A stretch of 7,582 nt of DNA from Anaerolineae bacterium (lineage in GTDB: Bacteria; Chloroflexota; Anaerolineae; J102). The DNA lies in the NCBI GenBank assembly GCA_026985975.1, contig JALSPL010000477.1, positions 1 to 7,582 on the forward strand, read 5' to 3'. A program made the translations under genes and the position numbers. The notes beneath the pieces were generated by a model. That model worked only from the letters and a program-made list of their open reading frames with translations. It was not told the DNA's origin and searched no databases. The number at the start of each line of letters is the position of its first letter. The stretch's first letter is position 1. Positions 1-5,144 of the stretch are shown one piece after another.

Positions 1-42
1 TTGTTGATACGTTGTTCGTAATGCTGTCAGTCGGTCCATCAT
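1..42 (-). CDS. Start of an unidentified gene downstream of the DNA methyltransferase (partial, runs off the left edge)
   Basis: Two adjacent ATG codons (42-40 and 39-37, minus strand) open a reading frame that stays open to the window edge and encodes MMDRLTALRTTYQQ. A purine-rich AAGGAA Shine-Dalgarno sequence lies at 45-50. Its distance suits the second ATG better (about 5-6 bases) than the first (about 2-3). This site overlaps the TAA stop of the methyltransferase (49-51), so the two genes are very probably one transcript and translationally coupled. Fourteen codons are too few to recognise a family. By position after a modification methylase it may encode a restriction endonuclease or other partner of a restriction-modification system, but that is inference from context only. 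Confidence 0.6.
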   Translation of the reverse strand, partial: MMDRLTALRTTYQQ

Positions 43-44
43 GC

Positions 45-50
45 TTCCTT
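45..50 (-). promoter_or_regulatory. Shine-Dalgarno site overlapping the methyltransferase stop codon
   Basis: AAGGAA read on the minus strand overlaps the last bases of the methyltransferase TAA stop and precedes the ATGATG start at 42-37. It is one of only two clear Shine-Dalgarno sites in the window, and it supports the existence of the downstream gene and coupling of the pair. Confidence 0.6.
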
Positions 51-1470
51 ATTTCAAAAAGCCGATCACAAATTCCCTGTGCATTCGCCGCTGAATTTGT
101 GAATCCAGATTCACCTTGGCGCCTGCCGGCATCATTCGCTTGTCTCTATCGATGTAGCGCACACCGATATGCGAGAGTGTAAAGCCCAATGATTCACCGA
201 TGTCAGCCAGGCATTGCCCCGTTTCGGTATCTCGTCCGCGCATCACCGAGCTGCCCACCACGAGAATAGCGGCTTTGCCGGGCTTTAACACTCGGTGCAT
301 CTCTCTCAGGGCTCGTTTCATCTCTGAATAATAGCGGTGCAGCACAACGCCTTTTCTTGCATCCAGTTGGCTTACTTCTTGTACGATACGAGTGGGAAAC
401 TGGGGCAAGGACTCATATTGCATATCTGAGACGCTCTCTCCTCCCACATATTTTCGTCGGACTTGGCCTAATGTTTCGATGGGATAGCCGAACCAAACAA
501 GGGAAAATTTATGCGCCCGCATATAGTCGATAGCATTGGATGCGTAAGGAGGGGAGGTGGCAATCATATCTATCGAATTAGCGGCGAGAGGCAGCGACTG
601 GGCGTCCGATTGAATCAATATCGTTGTGATGTTTTTTTGTCGAGCCAATTGCCTGACTCCATCCATCATCTTGTTCAGCCGCCTGTCAAATTCCTTGAGT
701 GGTGAAGAGAGCGTTTTGGAGATGTGCGCTAATCTTGGGTTTTTATTCTGGACAAACTTCTCACCTTCCAACACTTGGCCTGATGCATTATAAATAACTT
801 TAGCGCGATGGGGCCGGGTGTGAGCCAGATCTCGGGCCAGAGAGACGCCGCCCGATTTTGTGATGATGATGCTGGAAAAGACCAATCGGAAGAAGCGGTT
901 CAAATCGCCGTCAGTTAATTGTTCAATCGCCTGGCTGAGGGCTAACAGCTCTAACTGGGTTTGCGGCATGAACCAGTAATTGATGAAGTCGCGGGTTTTA
1001 GTCGTCCACGCGGATTTGATACGCCATAAGTCTTCAGACGCTGAATCGGCCAGGAGACGGGCCTTCTCCATGACGCGATAACTCGTTTTTCCCACCACCA
1101 TGGGGTCTAGAGGCGTTGTTTTTACTTTCGCTATCATCAACGCCAACGGATCGATATCACATCCGACGCCAACTCTTTGCGCCAGCGCAGCCTCTACCAG
1201 AGTTGTGCCAGAACCGGACATGGGATCCAGAACGACATCTCCTGGCTGCGTAAGTTGCTCAATGAACAATGCAGGGAGCTGCGGAGGAAATTTTGCAGGA
1301 AAGGCGTGAAATTGATGCGTAGCATACGCCCCGTTTTTCCCCCGAAAGTCAAGATCGCCCTGCAGGAGGAGACGCAATTTTTCAGGATACGCCGCGTCCA
1401 TAGCCTCTTCCGTTTGAACGACAAATGGAAGAGGCATCTGGTTAATTAGCGCCGAATCTAGCGAAGCCAT
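49..1470 (-). CDS. Site-specific DNA methyltransferase, N4-cytosine/N6-adenine type (SPPY motif)
   Basis: Predicted 473-residue SAM-dependent amino-methyltransferase of the N6_N4_Mtase superfamily. An FPAKFPP segment (about residues 57-63, motif X-like) leads into the SAM-binding motif I DPMSGSGTTLVEA (82-94) and an acidic GCDIDPLA (103-110). After a long central region, probably the target-recognition part, comes the catalytic motif IV TSPPY (305-309), followed by NAIDYMRAHKFSLVWFGY, a signature I know from this group of modification enzymes. The C-terminal part holds HRVLKPGKAAILVVGSS (392-408). SPPY is commoner in N4-cytosine than N6-adenine enzymes, so 4mC is the better guess, unproven. 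The motif order X-I-spacer-IV resembles the alpha class. An upstream in-frame ATG at 1563 would add 31 residues, but a TATAAT box lies between it and the ATG at 1470, so 1470 is preferred. The next gene downstream is coupled to it, suggesting a restriction-modification operon. Confidence 0.88.
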   Translation of the reverse strand: MASLDSALINQMPLPFVVQTEEAMDAAYPEKLRLLLQGDLDFRGKNGAYATHQFHAFPAKFPPQLPALFIEQLTQPGDVVLDPMSGSGTTLVEAALAQRVGVGCDIDPLALMIAKVKTTPLDPMVVGKTSYRVMEKARLLADSASEDLWRIKSAWTTKTRDFINYWFMPQTQLELLALSQAIEQLTDGDLNRFFRLVFSSIIITKSGGVSLARDLAHTRPHRAKVIYNASGQVLEGEKFVQNKNPRLAHISKTLSSPLKEFDRRLNKMMDGVRQLARQKNITTILIQSDAQSLPLAANSIDMIATSPPYASNAIDYMRAHKFSLVWFGYPIETLGQVRRKYVGGESVSDMQYESLPQFPTRIVQEVSQLDARKGVVLHRYYSEMKRALREMHRVLKPGKAAILVVGSSVMRGRDTETGQCLADIGESLGFTLSHIGVRYIDRDKRMMPAGAKVNLDSQIQRRMHREFVIGFLK

Positions 1471-1476
1471 GTTCAG

Positions 1477-1505
1477 ATTATACAGAGTAAGGTGAGAAAT
1501 GAAAA
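1477..1505 (-). promoter_or_regulatory. Putative promoter of the methyltransferase gene, apparently leaderless
   Basis: On the minus strand a perfect TATAAT lies at 1482-1477, and TTTTCA (4 of 6 matches to TTGACA) lies at 1505-1500 with a 17-bp spacer. Only six bases separate the -10 box from the ATG at 1470. A normal start point 6-8 bases after the box would fall on or next to the start codon, giving a leaderless mRNA. No Shine-Dalgarno site is visible, which agrees with this. Confidence 0.5.
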
Positions 1506-1515
1506 GAAGCGCTTC
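1506..1515. repeat. Perfect 10-bp palindrome upstream of the methyltransferase promoter
   Basis: GAAGCGCTTC is a perfect palindrome directly next to the proposed -35 box of the methyltransferase promoter. The sequence right after it on the plus strand (to 1526) can alternatively form an AGCGCT/AGCGC hairpin. It could be an operator, as controller sites are common in restriction-modification loci, but no controller gene is visible in the window and a palindrome this short can occur by chance. Confidence 0.25.
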
Positions 1516-1548
1516 CGGGGAGCGCCTGGAATTAACAGTTGTCAGGGA

Positions 1549-1586
1549 AATTTGCAGCATCAAACAAAATAGCAGACAATTTGCAG
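1549..1586. repeat. Pair of 9-bp direct repeats upstream of the antiporter
   Basis: AATTTGCAG occurs at 1549-1557 and again at 1578-1586, a spacing of 29 bases (nearly three helical turns), in the divergent region between the methyltransferase and antiporter genes. It could be a pair of regulator-binding sites for the antiporter gene. No convincing sigma-70 promoter for the antiporter was found: TTGACG at 1597-1602 has no good -10 box at the right distance. Confidence 0.25.
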
Positions 1587-1635
1587 GTGAACGTTATTGA
1601 CGCTTTTTTACCATGACCAGACAGCAGGAAATCTT

Positions 1636-2709
1636 ATGAGCATCATTGTCGGCAGCCTTGCCATTATCATCGTTTCTGTTTATCTGCTCTCCATCATCAC
1701 CGATGAGTATTTCATCGTCAGTCTGGATGAGATTTCGAAGAGACTGCGCTTGCCCAATAATGTAGCCGGGGCGTCATTGATGGCCATGGGATCGTCAGCG
1801 CCCGAGCTCGCCATCGCCATCTTTGCACTTTTTGCCGCTGGCGGCGCGAACAGCGATGTGGGCATCGGCACCATCGTGGGGTCAGCAATCTTCAATATCC
1901 TGGTGATCACTGGGGTTTCAGCAGTGGCCAATCCTGCTCACATCTCCTGGAAGGTCGTGACCCGGGATATTGTGATGTACGCGTCGGGCGTCGTGTTGCT
2001 GCTGGTGACCATTTATGATGGCCAGATTACTTTGCTGGAAGCGTTGCTGTATTTAGGGGTGTACGCCATCTATTTGCTGGTGCTTTATAAATGGGATGCG
2101 TATGTCAATGATTCCGATGTCATCGGCATGGTGGAAGAAGCTATCGAGGATGAGAAATGCTGCACGGGCGTGTATTATCGCGTCACGACGGCCATCAGCA
2201 AGGGGCTTGGCTTTCTCACCGGAAACGCCCGCAAGTCCTATCTCCGGGCCTTTTTCGTCTCCATCGCCTTTGTGGCGATCATCAGTTACGCGCTGGCGGA
2301 GTCGGCTGTGGCCTTTGCCGAGGCCATTCATGTTCCCGCGGTGGTGGTGGCGCTGACGGTGCTGGCCGCCGGCACTTCCGTGCCCGATATGTTCGCCTCC
2401 ATCGCTGTGGCCAAACAGGGGCGGGGGGATATGGCTGTCGCCAATGCCGTGGGCTCGAATATCTTCGACATCCTGGTGGGCCTGGGCCTGCCCTGGATAT
2501 TGGCCATGGCCATGGGGTCGGGCGTCGTGCATGTCGATACGGCGGGCCTGATGACTTCGGCCCTGCTCCTCTTCGGCACGGTTATTCTCCTTTTCGTTTT
2601 TCTCCTGACCAAATTAAGACTGTCCCGCTGGGAAGGATGGGCGTTGCTGGGGATTTATGCAGCGTATGTGGTTTACATCTGGCTGGGCAACGCCCAACCG
2701 GCGCTGTAG
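1636..2709 (+). CDS. Cation/calcium antiporter of the CaCA superfamily, NCKX (SLC24)-like
   Basis: Predicted 357-residue inner-membrane Na+/Ca2+ exchanger with the two inverted alpha repeats that form the ion pathway. Alpha-1 spans about residues 44-89 (GASLMAMGSSAPEL, then GTIVGSAIFNIL) and alpha-2 about 240-285 (LAAGTSVPDMFAS, then GDMAVANAVGSNIFDILVGLG). Five hydrophobic segments lie on each side of a charged cytosolic-type loop (about 151-203, including VEEAIEDEK). Glu57 in alpha-1 matches the family's cation-binding acid. Alpha-2 carries Asp251 and Asp278, where typical bacterial YrbG-type members have Glu and Asn. The Asp of SNIFD is the position linked to K+ dependence in vertebrate NCKX, so a K+-coupled mechanism is a reasonable inference. 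The start at 1636 has an AGGAA Shine-Dalgarno at 1626-1630; an upstream ATT/ATG extension from 1597 lacks one. The gene diverges from the methyltransferase, and its last 37 bases overlap the convergent sulfotransferase gene. Confidence 0.9.
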   Translation: MSIIVGSLAIIIVSVYLLSIITDEYFIVSLDEISKRLRLPNNVAGASLMAMGSSAPELAIAIFALFAAGGANSDVGIGTIVGSAIFNILVITGVSAVANPAHISWKVVTRDIVMYASGVVLLLVTIYDGQITLLEALLYLGVYAIYLLVLYKWDAYVNDSDVIGMVEEAIEDEKCCTGVYYRVTTAISKGLGFLTGNARKSYLRAFFVSIAFVAIISYALAESAVAFAEAIHVPAVVVALTVLAAGTSVPDMFASIAVAKQGRGDMAVANAVGSNIFDILVGLGLPWILAMAMGSGVVHVDTAGLMTSALLLFGTVILLFVFLLTKLRLSRWEGWALLGIYAAYVVYIWLGNAQPAL

Positions 2710-3602
2710 TCTTCGATATCAAACGCCCGCACCAATGACATTATCATTTCCAATTCTTCGGATGAAAGGATGTCCTCCCAGAAGATGCCCCAGCCTTTGG
2801 CGGAAAAGTCGGATTCCGAGGCGGTGAGGCCATGCACGGTGCGGATAGTGGTCATGGAGGGGACGAAGATGTGGGCTGGATGAATGGCGTCGGGATTTCC
2901 GCTCAGATAGCGCACCAGCCGCCGGGTGGTGGGAAATGCCCGCTCATAAAAATCTTCGTAGTGAAAGATCGGCAGCCCGCGTCGGGCCAGCGCCCGGACG
3001 GCCAGCTTGTGACTCACCGCCCACATCACCGCTTCCCGCTCTATGTCCGCACTCGCCCCGGCAATGAGATCGAAGTAGGGATGCAAAATGTTTTCGTGCC
3101 GGGGATTGTTGACGACATGATCGAGAAATAGCCGCCAGTGAGTCTCGAATCCGAACTCATTCCAGAAGTTTTTGCGGCGACGCAGCGAGGCGATGACCGC
3201 GGCCGGGTGGCGCACCAGATAGACGATGCGGGCGTCAAATCTTTCGATGAGCCAATCGATCATGTAATTGGCCCGGATTTCTTTGAATCCCAGCACCTGC
3301 GTCTCCTCCCACACCATATCCACGAAGGTCTGGCTGACGGCCTCCAGGGGATTGAAGAGATGATTGCGCAACAGCCACCGATTACGATACGCTTTGCCCA
3401 TGACCGCGGTCAGAAAGGCCCGCAACCGCTCATCCTGGCCCGGCCCATAGCCATCGCTGTAACAGGCGTCCTGAGGAAAGGGACAAGTTTCAGGATGCAG
3501 CGGCTCGAAGAGCAGAAGTCCGCCCAGATTTTTGGAGATGATGTCGGACACCCAGGTGGAGCCTGAGCGCCCGAAGCTGAGGACGATAATGGGGCGATTC
3601 AT
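2673..3602 (-). CDS. PAPS-dependent sulfotransferase family protein
   Basis: Predicted 309-residue cytosolic sulfotransferase (P-loop fold) that would move a sulfuryl group from PAPS to an acceptor such as a sugar, lipid or small molecule. The acceptor cannot be read from the sequence. The 5'-phosphosulfate loop is SFGRSGSTWVSD at residues 9-20, right at the N-terminus as usual. The 3'-phosphate site is IVYLVRHPAAVIASLRRR at 126-143. FEPLHPE (32-38) and HYEDF (214-218) also fit the family. No signal peptide or membrane segment is visible. The ATG at 3602 is the only start that keeps the P-loop position, but no clear Shine-Dalgarno precedes it. The TAA stop lies inside the convergent antiporter gene, so the last 12 codons overlap that gene antisense. 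It shares a strand with the PLP enzyme 163 bases upstream but is separated from it by palindromic repeats. Confidence 0.87.
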   Translation of the reverse strand: MNRPIIVLSFGRSGSTWVSDIISKNLGGLLLFEPLHPETCPFPQDACYSDGYGPGQDERLRAFLTAVMGKAYRNRWLLRNHLFNPLEAVSQTFVDMVWEETQVLGFKEIRANYMIDWLIERFDARIVYLVRHPAAVIASLRRRKNFWNEFGFETHWRLFLDHVVNNPRHENILHPYFDLIAGASADIEREAVMWAVSHKLAVRALARRGLPIFHYEDFYERAFPTTRRLVRYLSGNPDAIHPAHIFVPSMTTIRTVHGLTASESDFSAKGWGIFWEDILSSEELEMIMSLVRAFDIEDYSAGWALPSQM

Positions 3603-3623
3603 GGGCTGATGATGTGCGGGGAA

Positions 3624-3640
3624 GTCCCCTTCCAGGGGAC
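3624..3640. repeat. Short palindrome in the sulfotransferase leader
   Basis: GTCCCC and GGGGAC form a perfect 6-bp stem around a five-base loop, 22 bases upstream of the sulfotransferase ATG. The neighbouring GGGG of 3618-3621 can pair with the same CCCC in competition. It may be a degenerate fourth member of the REP-like cluster that follows, or an RNA hairpin in the 5' leader. There is no T-tract on the minus strand, so it is not a standard terminator of the gene upstream. Confidence 0.4.
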
Positions 3641-3648
3641 GTCGTTTT

Positions 3649-3674
3649 GTAGCCCGACGGCTTTAGCCTCGGGC
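3649..3674 (+). repeat. REP-like palindromic element A
   Basis: GTAGCCCGACGGCTTTAGCC followed by TCGGGC. GCCCGA pairs with TCGGGC, and inside it GGC pairs with GCC around TTTA. It starts with GTAGCCC, as element B does on the other strand, and lies in the noncoding gap between two genes. Such GTAG-headed palindromes resemble the interspersed REP elements of many bacteria. They are usually multi-copy, but copy number cannot be seen here. Confidence 0.6.
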
Positions 3675-3697
3675 GCTGGCGGCGATGATGAAACGGG

Positions 3698-3715
3698 GGG
3701 CGGGTAAACCGCCTC
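3698..3715. repeat. Degenerate palindrome next to element B
   Basis: GGCGG-GTAAA-CCGCC forms a 5-bp stem, and a wider pairing GGGGCGG with CCGCCCC reaches into element B. Read on the minus strand its core CGGTTTACC resembles the CCGTTTACGG core of element B, so it may be a decayed tandem copy. Confidence 0.4.
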
Positions 3716-3716
3716 C

Positions 3717-3742
3717 GCCCCGCCGTAAACGGCAGGGGCTAC
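3717..3742 (-). repeat. REP-like palindromic element B
   Basis: On the minus strand it begins GTAGCCCCTGCCGTTTACGG and ends CGGGGC. GCCCC pairs with GGGGC, and inside it CCGT pairs with ACGG. It has the same length (26) and head as element A but the opposite orientation. Confidence 0.6.
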
Positions 3743-3750
3743 TGGGCAAC

Positions 3751-3769
3751 GCCCGCTGAAGCGGACTAC
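3751..3769 (-). repeat. REP-like palindromic element C, overlapping a stop codon
   Basis: On the minus strand GTAGTCCGCTTCAGCGGGC. CCGCT pairs with AGCGG around TC. It shares the GTAG-CC head and the GGGC tail with elements A and B but is seven bases shorter. The TAG in its head is the stop codon of the PLP-dependent enzyme upstream. Confidence 0.55.
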
Positions 3770-5016
3770 GCAATAAATCCCATGGCCCGATCCAGATCGC
3801 CGATTAGATCGTCCACATTCTCGATGCCCACCGAAAGACGCACCAGACCATCGCTGATGCCCACCTTGCGGCGCTCCTCGGGCGGCACGCTGGCGTGGGT
3901 CATGCTGGCCGGATGTTCGATGAGCGTGTCCACGTTGCCCAGACTGACGGCCAGGGTGGCTAACTGGATGTTGTTCATCACGGCCACTCCTGCATCAAAG
4001 CCGCCAGCCAGCTCGAAAGAGATCATGCCGCCAAAACCGTTGAACATCTGCTTTTTAGCGATGTCATGGCCCGGGTGGCTTTCCAGGCCCGGATAATAGA
4101 CCCGCGCCACCCGTGGATGCGATTCCAGCCAGCGGGCGATGGTCATGGCGTTTTCGGCGTGGCGCTGCATCCTCACTTCGAAGGTCTTGAGGCCCAGATT
4201 GGCCAGCCAGGCGTCGAAGGGGCTGGTCACGGGGCCCAGAACGCGGGCCATCAAGCCCACGCCTTCTCGCCCTTGCAGATAATCCTGATGCACGCTGACG
4301 ATGGCGCCGCCGATGATCACGCCATGCCCGGTGAGGTATTTGGTGGTGGAGTGGACGACCACATCGCAGCCCAGGGTGAGAGGACGTTGGTGGTAAGGGG
4401 TGGCGAAGGTGTTGTCCACCATCACCCAGGCGTCGCGGGCGTGGGCAATCGCCACCACCGCGGCCAGATCGACGATGCTGAGGGTGGGGTTGGCGGGCGT
4501 TTCCACATAGGCCAGGCGGGCGTGGGGATGTGCGGCAAAGGCAGCTTCCCAGGCCGCAGCAGTCATGCTTTCCACCCACACTGTTTTCAGGCCGATGCGC
4601 GGCGCGACCTCATAGAAAAAGCTGAACGCGTTGCCATACAGCTCTTTCTGTACGATGACCGTTTCGCCCGCGACCACGCGTCCCATCACCGCAGCGCTGA
4701 TCGCAGCCATGCCCGAGCTCATCACCCGCCCGGCCACGAGCTCATCGGGCGCTGTTTCGGGCTGCTGTCGGATGAGATCCAGGCCCTCCAGATAGGCGTA
4801 TTTCTTCGCCAACTGAGTAACATTGGGATTGCCTGCTCGCGAATAGATGTAGCCCGGCTGCTCACCGGCGAAAATGGCTGCGCCCGTGGCCACATCGGGA
4901 AAGCCGAAGGTCGAAGTCTGAAAGATGGGGGAGACATGGGCGTGATGGGCGTTGTCGCCTTCCTGGCAATGATTGACAATGGTGCCGATACCGTAGTTGG
5001 ATGAGATTTTGGGCAT
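3766..5016 (-). CDS. PLP-dependent trans-sulfuration enzyme (Cys/Met metabolism family; methionine/cystathionine gamma-lyase or sulfhydrylase type)
   Basis: Predicted 416-residue cytosolic enzyme of the Cys_Met_Meta_PP family, fold-type I, handling C-S bonds of methionine, cystathionine or homoserine esters. Visible active-site parts are YSRAGNPNV (58-66, Tyr and Arg reaching the neighbouring subunit's PLP), SSGMAAI (100-106, phosphate binding), LYGN (126-129), DNTFATP (201-207, Asp on the pyridine nitrogen), HSTTKYLTGHG (222-232, Lys226 forming the Schiff base) and LVRLSVGIE (391-399, Arg393 for the substrate carboxylate). Length and motif order are complete. Methionine gamma-lyases usually have Cys after LYG (Cys116 in the Pseudomonas putida enzyme); here it is Asn129, so methionine gamma-lyase activity is not assured and no gene symbol is given. 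An upstream ATG at 5139 is open, but it would place the -10 box inside the gene; 5016 (MPKISSNYG) also fits the family's N-terminus. No clear Shine-Dalgarno is visible. Confidence 0.9.
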   Translation of the reverse strand: MPKISSNYGIGTIVNHCQEGDNAHHAHVSPIFQTSTFGFPDVATGAAIFAGEQPGYIYSRAGNPNVTQLAKKYAYLEGLDLIRQQPETAPDELVAGRVMSSGMAAISAAVMGRVVAGETVIVQKELYGNAFSFFYEVAPRIGLKTVWVESMTAAAWEAAFAAHPHARLAYVETPANPTLSIVDLAAVVAIAHARDAWVMVDNTFATPYHQRPLTLGCDVVVHSTTKYLTGHGVIIGGAIVSVHQDYLQGREGVGLMARVLGPVTSPFDAWLANLGLKTFEVRMQRHAENAMTIARWLESHPRVARVYYPGLESHPGHDIAKKQMFNGFGGMISFELAGGFDAGVAVMNNIQLATLAVSLGNVDTLIEHPASMTHASVPPEERRKVGISDGLVRLSVGIENVDDLIGDLDRAMGFIA

Positions 5017-5058
5017 GATCGGGCCTGTGGGAGCGTGAGAGGAAAAGATATTGGGGAT

Positions 5059-5064
5059 ATTATA
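5059..5064 (-). promoter_or_regulatory. -10 box for the PLP-dependent enzyme gene
   Basis: A perfect TATAAT on the minus strand, preceded by TG, lies 42 bases before the ATG at 5016, giving an expected leader of about 35 bases. No good -35 match lies at 16-18 bp, so activity may depend on another factor or on upstream contacts. It is one arm of an inverted repeat with the plus-strand -10 box at 5088. Confidence 0.5.
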
Positions 5065-5087
5065 CAGGATGACGAATGGATTCAGTG

Positions 5088-5093
5088 TATAAT
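5088..5093 (+). promoter_or_regulatory. -10 box for the DUF1294 gene
   Basis: TATAAT on the plus strand, preceded by TG, predicts a start point near 5100, about 45 bases before the GTG at 5145. It lies downstream of the longer ORF's ATG at 5076, which argues against that start. No -35 hexamer resembling TTGACA lies at the expected distance. Confidence 0.5.
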
Positions 5094-5144
5094 GGAGCGG
5101 CCCCGCGTCGATCTTTCCACATTCATTCCCCTCTTGCATTTCTT

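Larger units (their letters stand above)
5059..5093. repeat. 8-bp inverted repeat carrying two back-to-back -10 boxes
   Basis: ATTATACA (5059-5066) and TGTATAAT (5086-5093) are exact reverse complements separated by 19 bases. Each arm contains a TATAAT pointing outwards, one to the PLP-dependent enzyme and one to the DUF1294 gene. Each polymerase would place its -35 contacts on or beside the other's -10 box. Confidence 0.6.

Noticed and set aside
2053..2532. A 159-codon minus-strand frame opposite the antiporter
   Set aside because: The translation is His/Gly-rich low-complexity sequence typical of antisense frames. The plus-strand antiporter has both alpha repeats and explains the region.
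3138..3566. A 142-codon plus-strand frame opposite the sulfotransferase
   Set aside because: It is an antisense shadow of a gene with intact P-loop and 3'-phosphate motifs, with no recognisable domain of its own.
3624..3650. Plus-strand terminator (hairpin followed by GTCGTTTTG)
   Set aside because: No plus-strand gene ends nearby, the T-run is only four bases and it is offset from the stem.
3603..3765. CRISPR-like array
   Set aside because: The repeats are palindromic, vary in sequence and orientation, and have irregular spacing. There are no identical direct repeats with uniform spacers and no cas genes.
4066..5004. A 312-codon open frame on the plus strand, opposite the PLP-dependent enzyme
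   Set aside because: It is the antisense shadow of a well-conserved gene in GC-rich DNA. Its translation is rich in Gly, His, Ala and Asp, shows no family motif, and has no promoter or ribosome-binding site.
2673..5016. A sulfur operon of the sulfotransferase and the PLP-dependent enzyme
   Set aside because: They share a strand, but 163 bases with several palindromes lie between them, and no PAPS synthesis or sulfate assimilation genes are nearby. A functional link is not supported.
5076..5144. N-terminal extension of the DUF1294 protein from ATG 5076
   Set aside because: It contains the probable -10 box of its own promoter, adds no family-like sequence and has no Shine-Dalgarno.
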